A stretch of DNA of 64,000 nucleotides from Strongylocentrotus purpuratus (Eukaryota > Echinodermata > Echinoidea > Camarodonta > Strongylocentrotidae), in the NCBI RefSeq assembly GCF_000002235.5, contig NW_022145613.1:17360883-17424882 (forward strand), given 5' to 3'. The position numbers and the translations under genes are program-made. The notes under the pieces were generated by a model. The model was not told the DNA's origin. It searched no databases and was given only the letters and a program-made list of their open reading frames with translations. Positions within the stretch are counted from its first letter, which is position 1, and every line of letters begins with the position of its first letter. Below are positions 25,601 through 40,600 of the stretch, in pieces.

Positions 25601-28600
25601 ACAATGAAGAAATGACATCTTCTATTCCTTCACATTTCAAAACATAATCCTGCTAAAATGAGATGCCATGACCCTGTTAACAATGCAGGTTACTAGATTA
25701 AATAAAAATAGCTTGGCTGATCGATAGTCTTTCATTCTCTCTCAAAATGGTAATCAGAAGTAGAGGTAGAGCGAGACAAGTCATGAGAAAATGCAACCAC
25801 CCACACAGGAAGGCGGATGATTGATAACTTGCCTATACAATGCTGTAAAAATGCATCTAAAGTAGGATTGAAAAAGCAACGCCAATCTAAAGTCTTTTAT
25901 TTCCTCAATCTATCAATAGTAGATGTAGAACTAGTCGAACATGATATTCAACTTCAACAGAATGAAGAGGCATAATACATGGAGGGGGGGGGGGGTTAAG
26001 GATTGTTACCAAAGTGAAATTAAAAATCGCCACTCTAATCTGGAATCTTTTGTTTCCTCAAAATATCAGTAGTAGATGTAGAACTAGGCAAATTAGATAT
26101 TCAACCTCAACAGAATGTGGATGTTTAATAGATGGGGATGGGAAAGAGAAGCAAAGGATTGTTACTAAAGTGAAATAAAAAATCGCAACTTTAATCTGGA
26201 TTCTTTTGTTTCCTCAAAATATCAGTAGTAGATGTAGAACTAGGCAAACATGAAATTTAACTTCAACATAATGTAGGTGTATAATAGATTAGGAGGGGGG
26301 GGGGGAGGAGCAAAGGATTGTTATAAAAAGTGAGATTAAAAACTAACTCTAACCTGGAGTCTTTTATTTCCTCAATCTATCAGTAGTACATGGAGAACTA
26401 GTCAAACATGATATTCAACCTCAACAGAATGTAGAGACATAATAGATGGAGAGGGGGAGAAGGAAAGGATTGTTGCTAAGGTGAGACTAAAAATTGCAAC
26501 TCTAATTTAGATTTGTTTTCTTCAATCTATCAAAAGTAGATGTAGAACTAGTCAGCTGAGATGTATTCTAGCTGTTTAAAAGAAAGAGGCATGATTGCTT
26601 AGATGCATTGCATATAACCTGTTAAATATTTGATAGCTGAAGCGAAATAGAAAGACAGTATCCCATTTTTTTTTCTTCCATTCCTCAGTATGTTCGTCTG
26701 TAGTAGATGTAGAACTATTCAACTAAATGGTCCATCTTCCAACATGACACAGGTATAACTGCTAAATTGCCCCATCCTAAACTATGTTTTCATTCAAAAT
26801 ATGCCTAGCATTTCTTTTTCATGAACTAACATTGGCACAAATTGTGTACAATAGCATTCCTTCCCAACAATTTTTCAATTTGGCACAATATATGTGAGAT
26901 TCCTTACAGTGATTTTCATTTAACTTATTTTCTTCTCCTCTTTTTGACGAGCAATATTTCAGTTTACTACAGCTCATTTGCAGTTTTCCAGAGCTACAGT
27001 GTAACCACTCCCCTCTATCATGTGTTTTCTTCACTCAGCACAAAGGCACATACAATTACCTGCATTTACCTGCATAGACACAGTCTGTGGATTGTAGACA
27101 ATTCAATAAAACATGAAATGTCATGGTCAATGCAACGACTCATTTACTCCTAAATGTATCAGACCTCCTAGTAGTTAGACCAATTATTGAATCAATGCCG
27201 GGCAGGAAAGAGAGAGAGCGCTACTAATCTTTGAAGTGGAAAATGGGGTCAAGGGAAGGCATCTAAGCCATGCATGTCCCGCCTCTAAGCAGGTATTCAA
27301 ACAGCTTCTGAGCAGGTATTAAAACAAGTCAGATTTTCTCCTTTTTTCCCCTGCATATATGCCCCCTCCCCCAAACATGGTAAAAGATGACGGATAGAGT
27401 GGGCCAATTCGATGTATGACCTGCAAAAAAGTCCGAGCACAAATTCTGTCAATATTTTTTTTCTTCAGTTCATCAGTTTTGCAATGAAAGGATAGAAAAA
27501 TACTAAGGAAAAGCTATAACGCTTCACCGCTCACACGTTCAAAAATAAACGTCTACAGAAATGTGTTGTAAATACATGTAATTAAAGAGGGGTCAAGCTA
27601 GAAGTAGAAAGTACATCTGCTGCTGGCCAACGAAGAAGCACCTGTTTGCGCCCTCTACAATTGCTTTGGGAGGACAACACATTACCTTTGATTTTTGTTA
27701 ATTCCCATCTCAAATTTCATTTCTCCTGGCTTGAGGAAACAGAATTATAACTGCATTACAATTTCGATGATTGGAAACCTTAATGGAAGTAATTTCATAC
27801 CCACCATGGTGACAAGAATTAAAAGACACTAATTTTCATCTGATATACAATGTTTCTTCTCTGAGAAAACTTGGTGTATTTGGTGTAACGCTGCTGACAA
27901 CTGAGTCTCTTACAATGTTTAACAGGTGTGCTGGATTTAATCACATGCATCTCATATTATGTGTATCAGAAAAGCCTGAACCAGTAGGGCATATACATAC
28001 TATTACATTATGGCATTTAATACGCTCCCATTTCCCTGTACACGTATGTGATGGTGTCTATTGCATGTATATTGCATAGTATTAAAAAAGGATAGCCTTG
28101 GCCTTGTAGATGTCGATACTTCGTTCAGAATTAATCTTTGTCTGCCTGTAGAATGTGATTGACCGAGAACTTTACCACTGCTTAGATACGAAGCAGGCAT
28201 GGTACAGACACATTGACACAGGATTAGAATGCCACAGACTGCTAATATGTTTACTATGCCCCCAAAACAATCAATAATGTTAAGTGTTTTTTTTGTGTGT
28301 GTGCAATGTCTATGAGAAGTAACATGCTACCAATTTTTATTCTTTCATTTCATGATTCTGAAGATAAAATATGTGGAAACTGAGGGTAGACCATTTAATC
28401 TTAAAGGCCATTTCCTGGCTCTTACAGTGAAATACCAGCAAAAATCTTGTAAATTATATACAAAATAAATTATTGTTTGGTACTACTCTAATTAGGATAG
28501 ACCATGATCTGAAACAGACCATTTCCTGCCTCGTCTATTTTATATTTTCTGAAAATAGAAAATATGGAAAGTGAATACCCGCATAATGTGCAAAATAAAT

Positions 28601-31600
28601 TATCATTTAGCACTGCTCAATTTAGGGTAGACAAAAACATTAAAACACACAATTTCCAATTCGCACTCCAAATAACCCATGACGCATGTAGAATGCAGTG
28701 CTACATGAATGAATGAATGAATATACAATTGGACATGATATGCTATGATGCACATTATTGATGGAGTTGTAATGCAAACTTGAGATGATTTACACAGTGA
28801 AATGAATGTGTGTTTGACATAATGTCTTTCTCAGACTGATGAATCCCCCGCTGCCCGACCTACGCAGTTGCAAATTTAGATGATGATGATGGTATAGGCA
28901 GGAGGATCAGACATTGGTATGGGAATGCTTGGTATGATATTTCTATCATCTGAGACAGGTTGTTCCATGTCGGTAGACTAAAGTGCTCTGATTAAAAACA
29001 GTGCATTTATTGTAAATCAAATGCGACTGAATATCACACCATTATTTGAATGCATTTCCATACGGTACTTTAGAACTACATTACATGTCGGGCCTATTCA
29101 ACTGTTGAAAATGGTCTCCATAATATAAATGTCTATATTCTATGGACAATTATTCATAATCTAAACATTACATAAGCCTAAGCAGGATGTTATGAAGAAA
29201 ATTACATGGAATTGACAATGTGCCCTGAAACCAAAAGCAATGGACATTCTCAGAAATAATCAAAGGAAATGCTAAGATTTACAACAGTATATTGAAAGCA
29301 GAGTACAGTTGGCCAAAGAGAAAACTTAATTATCTTATGAATTTCAAAGTTGATAACAAAACATATTTATTTGGTCTTGGACCACTCACATACACAAAGG
29401 AAAATAGACAAAGGAAAATAGACTAAGGAAAATACACTTTCACCAATTTATGATTACGGGCCATTCCATGAGAAGAAGGACATGACATCAAAAAAAGAAA
29501 TGTACCTCTTATGTTAATTCTTTGATTTATCACTAACCTTATGCCATGGATGTTCATAAAACATTAGGGCCTTTCAAATTCAATACAATTTATTTTTCAT
29601 TTTTGTTGATTTCCTAAGATCTCAAACCATCATCAAAAACATACATGTGGGACTGTAGATGAAAAAAAAACAATTTATTGCAGATTACACAGGATTCTTG
29701 TAATATTTTTTCCTGAAAATTTCGCTAAATGGAAAAAGATGAATATATTTCCATATTCTAAGGGGTCCTGTGATATTTAATCTATTACATAGGGGTGAAA
29801 ATGGCCTCCGGACAAAATGTAACGCGAGTTACCGTAACGTGAGTTACCGACATATTTGCTTCCTGCATTTTACTAGTCCATTGTTTCTTATCTTTAATAT
29901 TGTGATCTTATATACTAGTAAGTCACAACCTACTATCAAATTAAAGTAGGAAAGATTTTGTCAAGATTGTCTAGTATGAGGAGAAAAGAGGGTCTCATAG
30001 AATTGACCATGTCCTTTTTTGTAACGCGAGTTACCGAAATTCAATAATCCAAGAATCTAAAAATGTTTGTTCTTCAATTTTCTTTTTTGTTTCATTCAGT
30101 TGTTCTATATCTACCCTGTCCATGTTTGAAAAAAGTATCTTGTAGATCCTAGCAGTTCTAAAGATATACATAGGCACATTATCGTGTCAATGTACCCATT
30201 AGGTGTAACGCGAGTTACCATGGAATGGCCCTTACCGTATTTGCCGGCGTAAAGGCCGTAGTATTTTTGGAAGAGAAAATATCAAAAAGTCGGGGTGCGG
30301 CCTTTACGGCGAAACAGTAGGAAAAAAAAAAAAAAACCATAAGTCAAAACCAGCACGAATTTGCCCATATGGGACTACAAATGGTAAAATAACTATACCA
30401 CTATGGTACAGGACATTTTCAAACATCTTACCGACAATTTTCTCTTGCATTGTTGACATGAAAATGAAAATAACTTCCTAAAACAACATTTGCCGATATA
30501 TATCTTGACCTAAGTTTGTGCCAATGCATTGCAAAAGTAAAGGAAGGGGCCGTTTAACGGACCTGCCGCGAAGCATCCATCCGAAGTCGCCATTTTGTTT
30601 TTCCATTTCATGCCATTTCGCATTACACCGTACATTGTGGTAGGGGTATATCGGACACTAAATCTGCCTGCGATCACTTTTTTAGCTAAACTTCCAGTAA
30701 ATTATAAGAATATTGATGAATTTGGTATCAGTTTGTAAAAAAAAATAGTGTTTTAAGAGAAAATTACGATTATTTTGTTTTGTACGTTTGTTTTTGTTTT
30801 TGTTTTCCTTTTTTTTTTCCCCTCTATGCGGCGGTGCGGCCTTATCGCCGGCAAATACGGCATAACCAACACTGTAAATTATTTATAAACCAAAGTAGCC
30901 GATGGTAGCTTTTTATTACATTGGACTTCCTAGTAAAATTCATCAACTTGGTTTTCTGTTTTTCATTTCAGAAATTTCAGAATCATGTGTGGAGATGTAT
31001 TTCAGTTGCATGCTTGAGCTTGTTGAAATTTTACTGGCAATAAGGCTCACTTTCATTCATTTTCAGTTCGGCATTACCAATTACCATAGAATTCAGACCT
31101 TTCCATTCTCAGGTACTCACACACCCACACACGGCCACAGATGCACTGCTCTTTTTATCATCAGAATTCAATCACACACTCCCATCCAGATAAAAAGCAA
31201 GAGAGGGAGAGAGAGACAGATTCAGTGAATTGCAAATGAGAAGACAAAGCAAGTAGACAAGGTCTGTAAACCGATCTCTTTCTCTTCATCACCCTCCCTT
31301 TAAGAATGCCTTACCGAGAGCCTCACACTGTACAAACACATGCGATGTGTTCTGAATCAATATATCCCACCGCCGACACCAGTTCTAACATGCGCACCTA
31401 CTGTATGACGCACACTTCTTAGGCTACTTGTCTTTATAGTCCTATCACTTTCTAAGCAGGGCAGAAAGAGGGGAAGAAAACAGTGATAAAAGCTTGCCTC
31501 CCATCAGTATGATAATATAATTTGTAATACAAGCTTCAAACTTTGAGGCTCTGAGTGATTTTTTTTCTATAATTTTCATTCAGGCTGTGCCTTGTTTTAA

Positions 31601-34600
31601 GTACAGAAACATTATTCGGCAAGTAATACCAGAGTACATGTAACAGATATAAATGAAGTATTACTTGTAGTATTATTTCCTTTTTAGATATTTGTTTGCC
31701 ATGTACAAATACATGAGTTTAAATGTTATGTAATAAGATGAATTGGCTTTGGGAATTAAGGATGGGTGCAAATCTTTTAAATGTTCACATCAATGATCGC
31801 AAAAATTCAACTTTTTTCTCATTTTCAATTTTGCAGCAAGATGGAGAAACAATACTATTAATAATTTCTCAGGGATAGTGATTATTGTCTATTATAGTGC
31901 ATTTGATTGTGTAGACCCTTTAAAAACTGCTGTGCCAAAACCGTGAAATAAATACCATCTGATCTTGTGATAACATGAATTGACAAAGAAGCATGATAAA
32001 CAGTTCCTTCAACTAGAAATTTATTTTGAAAAGTAATAATTGGATGCACTTTGAGGTGACATTGATGTACCTGTACTCATTTTGTATGCATAAAGCAAGA
32101 CACTGCCTTAGGGGACATGGCTACATACAGCACATGGCTCATTTTCTCAACACACATGGGAAACCTACGTGTATGGATTCGTGGAAGTAAATTATATTCA
32201 GCCACATTTTTGTCTTCATAAGCAACCCTTGATCAATAATTCAGGAGCATGAGTCTGAAGATACAAGTAAGAAACAACATTTGTTTGAAATATTCAAAGT
32301 TTGTGTCACCTTTATGGACTTACTTAGCATCATGAGATTAGTCTACTTTTATCTTATTCGTTGAGTGACGTACACAGACATCATTCATTATGGCAAAGAA
32401 GATACCTAGAGATTCTTTTTCCTGATATGGTGATCTGAAGTCTGCTCTGGACTTTATTTTGTCAGAGATATAGTATTCTGGTTAAGATTGCATTTTGGTT
32501 TGGGGTTTAGTGTGTGTGTAGGATTAGGATTAGGGTTAAGGTTAGATATAGCGTTTGGTCTAGATTTCAAGTTAAGAATTTGTTAAGCGTTCCATATGTT
32601 ATATTGTAGAAGTAATCGTTGCCAGCTAGAGAATGGATCGTTTAACCCCCGATGCATATCGACTTCATGTTGTGGAATATTTATGGGACATGATAAGGAA
32701 AAGAAAAAAGAACTCAAGTACTTTGCCAATATGAAAGGCAGGAAGGCTCAGAGCCAAGCAGTGCTTTATTAGGCCTCCTGGCACAGCACAAGAAGGGCAG
32801 ATCACATAAAGCAAACCTGATATAGATGGATCTAGAGAAATAGAGGGGCAGGGTATAGAGATGTATTTCTATGCCAAAATTACAAACATCACATGAGGTA
32901 GAAACAAACATGGGGACAGATACAGCGTGATAGAGAAGGCAGAAAGACGGACACAGATACATGTGAACCCAAAGAGTATTTATAACAAAGACAATAGATT
33001 TACAAAATGGCCAGAACTTGCACAAACTCTAAGCTTATTGTTTATTAGCTCTACTTAGTTCACTTTCTCTGTACTCTCTATTTCCTCTTTGTATCAAATT
33101 GAATTTCCTGATGTTATTTACAATTTACATGCTAAAACAATACCCCCAAATTCCTTTTGCTTCCACAAAATTTTCCAAGACCTGCAGGACCTTCCATACT
33201 TCATTTAAAAACATACCAAAAAGTAAGTAAAAATTACTTAAATAGGATATTATTCTCCCCCCCCCCCCCCCCCCAATCTTCCCATCTACCAACTCTTCCA
33301 ACTTTCACCCCTTCTTTAATCCTCAAATCTCTTGGGAGTAGCTTTTATTCAAAGGCTGACTGATCACAGAAATAAGAGCTCTAATCTGGACTTCATTAAG
33401 CGGGAGAGTTAAAGGCTATTTTCATTTTAGAAAAAAGAGAAACGCCTGGGCCGGGATACCAATATCTGGGTCAGGATTACGAGTGCTTATACTCACAGGA
33501 AATATCCATGGCATGCCACAAGAGGAGAAAATGATGCCTTAAATACATACATTTTAAGTAACATTCAGACTAGCACTTCAGCAAGCAAATTTAATCTGAT
33601 CTTTCATTTTGATGGCTATCAAAAAGTGAGTCTCGATGCAATGCTGTCAAGATATTTTGTTATATTACACTTAAAACGTATTTATAAAACTGCAATTAAG
33701 ATTACTTAAGTCTGTTCAGCTTAAAATACTTTTCAAAGACAGGGGACAACTTGAGATTTGACTGAACAACTTGTTGACACAGTTTCCCTACTTATTTTGT
33801 TTTCAGGAAATGAATGAATTTGTTTATGTTCTTTTTGTCTGGGATGGACAAACAAGGAATTCATCATCCATATTCTATTCCGGTGTTACATCTTTCACAG
33901 TTGAAAACAATGCACCAATATAGCAACATATAATCTACCGATGGGGCTTACTCATCTAAATATACTATTTTGTTGAACCAGAGTCAAATTACTTAATTCA
34001 CAGGGGATCTTTCTGGATTTTCTGTAAAAAACAATGCTCTGAACAAGGTTTAGGGGGCCATTTTAGACTTGTCAAGAGCTACATGTATCTGTAATGTTTT
34101 GATTAATTTCCAGGCTTCCTGACAAAGAAGATCTGTACTGTATGTGAGTAACACACTCCAATTTAATTTCAATAGTTTATTTTTAATTTGATCACTGATC
34201 TTTTGTATTCTTTAAATACTTGTTATACATTTGAACTTGAAAAATACATTTGAAGAACAAATTCCACTATCTAAATAAGTCCTTACATGTATTTTTTCAT
34301 CAAGCTTTTTCCTCAAAGTTTCAGGACGGTGTTCTTTTTAAAATTGAATGCTTCTCTGCTTCACCAATTTCCCTTTTTCATAAGCAAAAGAAAGTTCATC
34401 CTCTCGTGAAACCATTTCTAAATTGCGTACAGCATAGCTTGTGAATAAAGAGATTTATCGCAACACACGATCAATTACATTGTATCTACCCACGCTCATG
34501 TTTCCTTCAACTTGTAGGGTATAAGTTATTGATGAAGGCTCATCCATCACGCTTTCTGGGCTTTTTCCTGTTCTCTACAGGGAAAACAATGTCCATGCAT

Positions 34601-37600
34601 CAATGCAGGAAAGAGGGAAAGTTAAGGAACAAATCACTTTCTATCCTTATTTTTCCCCATACCCATAATCTGCTGAACCAAGGGAATATCTTGGTGAGAA
34701 TGGTAGCCTATAAAATAGCTAGGCCTAGTAATATAATATGCTGAGAGCTTAAAGGTTTACTAATAATGCACATAGAATTCATCACTAGTATATTGAACCA
34801 ACACATTAGGGTTGTCCTTAATCAGCTTGAGTTTGCCAAATAACCCGTTATTTTAACTAGCTCGACCTCAAAATAGCCAGCTGATTTGCATCTTCACCAG
34901 CCCATAGTTGCAATTAGCAGGCTGTATGGTTGAGAAAATATCCTGAGAAATCTTGTTCTTGTTTGCAAAATTGCCGACGAATTAAGGTTAGGGTCAGCGT
35001 TTGGGTTAGGGTTAGGGCTAGAGTAAGGGAAGGGATGGTAATAGGGTAAGGTTACTTTTGTGACAGCATCTTTTCTGGTTGTCAGCAGACAATATTCAAA
35101 ATTGATGCAGTATCTACTTTACATCAGCAGGTTTACAGGCTTAGATTACAGTCACTGGTAAAAAAAGTAAACTGCAAAATATTCTTGGTAGAATTGTTCC
35201 AGAAACTAAACTTTTAGCAATCGAGTCATGCTGACTATTTAATGATTACAAGAGACATGTACATGTGTATCTTGACCGGAATCTGTTGGCTTCAATTTTT
35301 GTATTGTATGGCAATTTTTGAGAAGGTAGAATATATGAATACACTTTGTCGCTTCTGTTTTTTCTTCCCTACTGCCCTGCAGGTTTTTAACGTCCGTACC
35401 TTAGACCTCCTTACCCTTGTCTCTTTCTTCCATTCTTTTCTGGACCAAACTCACAATTACCATAGATAAAACACATTAAACAAATGAATCTTGAAGTCCA
35501 GCTTGCCTACGGTAATTCTGCGGCAATTTGATTGAATAAAACGTCTTATCTCATCAATAATATTCATCTCTATTCCTACTCATAGCCTGTTTAGACTGTA
35601 AGAAAAATTTAAACAAAACTTGCATACAGAAACATCTTATAGAATCATTGTATAAAGTGAAAGGGGCATTCAGACTAGAAACAATATCTTATAATGAAAG
35701 GTATTATAAGATTAACAGTCTTGAAGAGGTCAAGCAACAGGACAGCTGACAATCATCAGTGCACACTCTTAGTTATTCAATTTCTGCACGATCAGAGTTC
35801 AGACTACAATGGACCCTGATTATTTGCTGAGTTATTGTTCGAAACGACGCTCAAACACACGTTTTGCTATACGATTCGTTATGCAATATTTCTTTACATG
35901 ATATTACTTTATACGATGTTCATGTCTAGGAAAATAGTAATTACTTATTGTATAATTATACAATGAATTCTGATAGTCTGAACCTGAACACAGGGCAGAG
36001 TTCCTTCCATCCCCACAAACGTTTCGCTCTACAATTCGCTATGCAATATTTCATACATGATATTACTTATACGACGTTCAAGTCTAGGAAAATAGTAATT
36101 ACTTATTGTATAATTATACAATGAATTCTGATAGTCTGAACCTGAACACAGGGCAGAGTTCCTTCCATCCCCACAAACGTTTCGCTCTACAATTCGCTAT
36201 GCAATATTTCTCTACATGATATTACTTATACGACGTTCAAGTCTAGGAAAATAGTAATTACTTATTGTATAATCATATAATGAATTCTGATAGTCTGAAC
36301 CAGAACGCAGGGCAGAGTTCCTTCCATCCCCATTCTATCCTCATCCATTCAGAATTGTTAATATCCATTACTACGCTGCCCCGGGGATTTCTAATTTCTC
36401 TTTTCTGCCGTATTGTACATGCAAACGATATTCTCTTTCCCCTGGTATATATCACTTGCACAGCATATGTCTCACGGCAAGGGTTAATAATCAAATTTGA
36501 TAACAAAGCTATGTGCATGCAGGTAGCCATGTTGAGACGATTCCTTTCAGGCTAGACTATACCATGTCTACAATGAAAGGACATGTCTACAATGAAAGCT
36601 CATTTTACATAAGACTGTAATGTAAATATATATATTCTATCCAAAGCCAGGAGGGTATTGAATCGGGATAAAGTCCTATCAGTTAACACCCTCCTGGCAC
36701 TTGGCCGACGATTAACGGTCAATACAGAAAGGGAAAGAAAATGGGTGGAACACATAAAACTAACCACGCAATTGCTTCGTCTACATCTTTGGGTACATCT
36801 TCAGACTAAGGTACAAATGTACCTCTCCTTATTACTTACAGACCATTATTTCATAAAATTTGTGCTTATATTCATGACAGTTTCATGCCATAAGCAGCCA
36901 TATTAAAGATAATTGAACTTCTACTGACACTAAGAACTGACACAATACTGAATATCTGTGACTTGCAAAATTTCTCGACACAAAATTTGCTGTCGTTTAC
37001 AATTTCTAGAAGTCTTTGGTTTTGGAGTCTTCAGAAAATAATCATACTTAATACTAATCATCAAGGCTAGAAAATGGATTGGGAAGACATCCTGGTTCAT
37101 AAAATCTAGTGAAGATTGTGTAAGGTACCTTTCACCACCATTATGCGTATTACAACTGAGCCATTGATCTAGACACACGTCTGTCTTTTTAATTTCAATG
37201 ACCTTTCAACAAAAATGAGGCCAGACCTGTCAAACACATGTCTGCAAATACAGTCTGCAGGTACATGTACAAGTGTGACTCAGCTGGATGTATAATTTCC
37301 ACCTCGGCTTTATCCAGTCTAAAATGACAGCTTGTTTCATAAGAGTTTGGGAATGATCAAAATAGGAAGTTGATTGCGCTCAGTCTGCAGGCAAACCGCA
37401 GGAATATGTGGTTGAGTTTCAGAGAAAATGTCTTGTTTAAAAGTGACAGGAAAACCATATAAATAAAAAGCGGAGGAGGTGGAAATCTATTTAACTCTAG
37501 AAAGCTCATAAGGGCTCTCACTAAATTACAATGTTTATTGCTTACTTGGATTTGTTTATCACTTATCAAATTACTTTTTAATTAAAAAAACACAAAAACA

Positions 37601-40600
37601 ACAGAAACAAAAGTCAAATGACTTATTTTTTAAACCCAGAAACAACAGTTGTCTTCAGTGTGCTCTGTATTTCATTGTACAGCAATTAAACACTCGGCAT
37701 AATGCAATAAAGTGATTAATACTCTCCCTCCACGCAGAAAAATATATAGAAAGTGAAGAGTAGAGCAAGAAATCCCTTGAGCAAGTTGAGGAACTTTAAG
37801 GTGCAATTGCAAACTCCTCACTTGCTACAAATCTATAGGTGTCTACCTGGTGAGAGTCATCCAAAGGAGTTGCCCCTTTCGCAGTATGCAAGGCCAGCTG
37901 TTAATTTCCCTTACACCCAGAGCTCCGCGCAACAGCTCAGGAAATATTAACTAACCCAGTTGGTGTTGTGTGAAATCTCTAATTTCCTGTGTAGCCATAA
38001 ACATTCACAAAATCCATGATGCAAAAAATTGGATCATAAAGCCCATTACTGACAGAAATAACCCATTTATGTCACTTTTACGAGAGCAAATTTCATTCTC
38101 ATTCACATTTAATTTATGTGGCTTTTCCTTTCATACATGTACCTTCTTATCCACGCTTCCTATAAATATTTATCCATCTCTCACTCTTCTCTTCTCTCTC
38201 TCACTCACTCTATTTCCTTCTCTGTATAGCTCCCTCTATCTACATGGGGTAATAGTATATTTGTAAAGCGCTTATGCACCCGTCAACCGGAGTCTTGAAC
38301 CTACCCCCCTCAAGGATCGTCAAGCATTCGACGTCAACTCGACGTCGAATCTTGGGGTCGCCAAAATCTGAGCGTGGTGAATCTTTGACGTATTTTTGTT
38401 TGGCCGTAGTGAATCTTTACCTTATTATTTGTAGGAGAAGGTGAATCTTTGCCTCATTTTTTACCGAATGTTGTGAATCTTGAACGAATATTTTTCACAT
38501 ACAAGTGAACGAGCGTCGAGTGAAAAAATTATCGTGTGTGAACGAGCGTCGAATGTCTTTGACTCCAGGGGAAATGAGGGTTCAAGATTTTAACTGTGAC
38601 GTGGAGCTAGCTACGTTCGAGTTCGGATTTCGCGCTAAATCCGGTGTCCACGAATATTAAAACCCGAAAATATATACCTTCTAAACCTTCTGAATTTGGA
38701 GTCAGCAGGGCGGTATTCCGCATGTCGCTAACTTGTATGGCAGGTTTTGTGATGCCATACAAGTTAGCGACATGCGGAATACCGCCCTGCTGATGAGTAC
38801 CAAAAGTGTACCCCGATAAAGTTTTTAATTATTGAAGAGTTTCTAATATGTCTACACTCAACGAAGACTGCTTTGTCAACTGATCACATTTTGGGTAAAT
38901 CATAATATAACCCGGCTATGCAGACGTGGGGGAAATTTGTTTACAGCTGCTGTCACGTTTTGTTTACTTGTATAGCCTGCGCCAACGAAAAAAATACACG
39001 ATGGCGACGGGGCGATTCGCCTCCTAAACCTCTGAAATCGCCACAGTAAATATCAAGACGAGGGCGAACAAAATTGATATATAAAGAAAAATCGCCCCCG
39101 CCATAAATTGATATTCCCTGGGAACTAATAAATCAATTTATTGATTTGTCTGACTGAACTCTCCGTTCCAACTACCAACTCCAAAACTAGAAATTTCCAT
39201 CAACATTTTAAAAGTTTTGTGATTGCAGCGGATCGGCGGTCGTACCTACTGCTGTAGCTAGATCGGTATCCGCCTAGCCTAAGCACGCGGCCAGGCCCGC
39301 GCCCCCGATGTAAATACGGAGTACAGATTCACAATACACAGAAACTAGCTACTCCAGTGCAGCGCGAGCCCGCACGCTTCTTGAGTATGAAGCAAATAAG
39401 TATTTGCGAGTGACGAGTGCTGAACTGCTAGCGACCAAATTGGTTCGTAATATGTTTATTTAGTCTTTTTTCCGACCCGAATTTTTATCATGGACAGTGC
39501 AATCCCATTAAAAATAATGTTATTCCGTCTCAAATTGTGTTATTTATAACTTAAAACCATTAAATGCGAGTATATTTTTACTGTTGTCCCACATACCGAT
39601 ATATTTGTTGTAACGAAACGTGCAAAATCAATGCCAGATTTTTTCCTGTAAAATCGGTATAAAGCTAATTTCGTAGACAGAAATTGAATTTTGTTATAAA
39701 AACCCCGTAAATAAATATATAAATGATGTCCCTATACCTCAGCATTTTTCTTACAACTGTTTAATTAAATTATATTATTTATATACTAGGCCCATTGTCG
39801 TTGATTCCTGCGCCGCCTGAGTGATGGCATCAATTTCAGTCTACGAAATGAAACTAGCTTTGGCTTGGCCTTTTATAGATTAGAATTAGAGTCTTTACGG
39901 GGACAAAAATAGGACTATGATTTTGCATGTTTCTTTATAACAATGATCGTTATGTGGGACAACAGTCGTTATGTGGGACAACAGTAAAAATATTCATTTA
40001 TTGGTTAAGTTATAGAGTCTAGATCTAAATAATTTTAAACGGAGTTACATTTTTTTTTAAATGGGATCGCATTGTCCATGATAACAATTCAAATTCGGGA
40101 CAGAAAAAAATACAAAATGACACAATATTACCTACCAATTTGGTTGCTAGTACTAGTAGCATGACGGCTAAGGAAAAACACAACTTATTGTTACAGCTTA
40201 AAATGAATTAGCCCCCACTTTTCTTAAAGTAGCCCCCATTAAAAAAAAAAATCCTAGCCTAGCTGCGTGTCAGTGACAACATTTTCTTATATAAAAACAA
40301 GCAGTTGAACAAAACACTCCTTTTGACAAGTTTTAGCCACATGTATATGTAAATCATTAAGCCACACATTTAACACAAAGTGAATAACTCATGGATACGG
40401 AGATCCAAAAATTATAATTATTGGCGAGACATCGTAGCCGAAGCGGAGACCCGAAAAAAATAATTAGTGGCGAAATTGTACCTTTTTTTAAATTCTAGCT
40501 ACCATTTTCAGAAAACAGATTGTTTCCACAAGTACTCATGATCAATTTTATGTTTCCTTTACTTATAATCACTCTATCTACCATAAGTAGCGGTGCTGGT

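Noticed and set aside
32515-32560. Telomere-like GGTTAG repeats (also near 34985 and 56050)
   Set aside because: Only a few degenerate units; too short to indicate a former telomere or fusion point.
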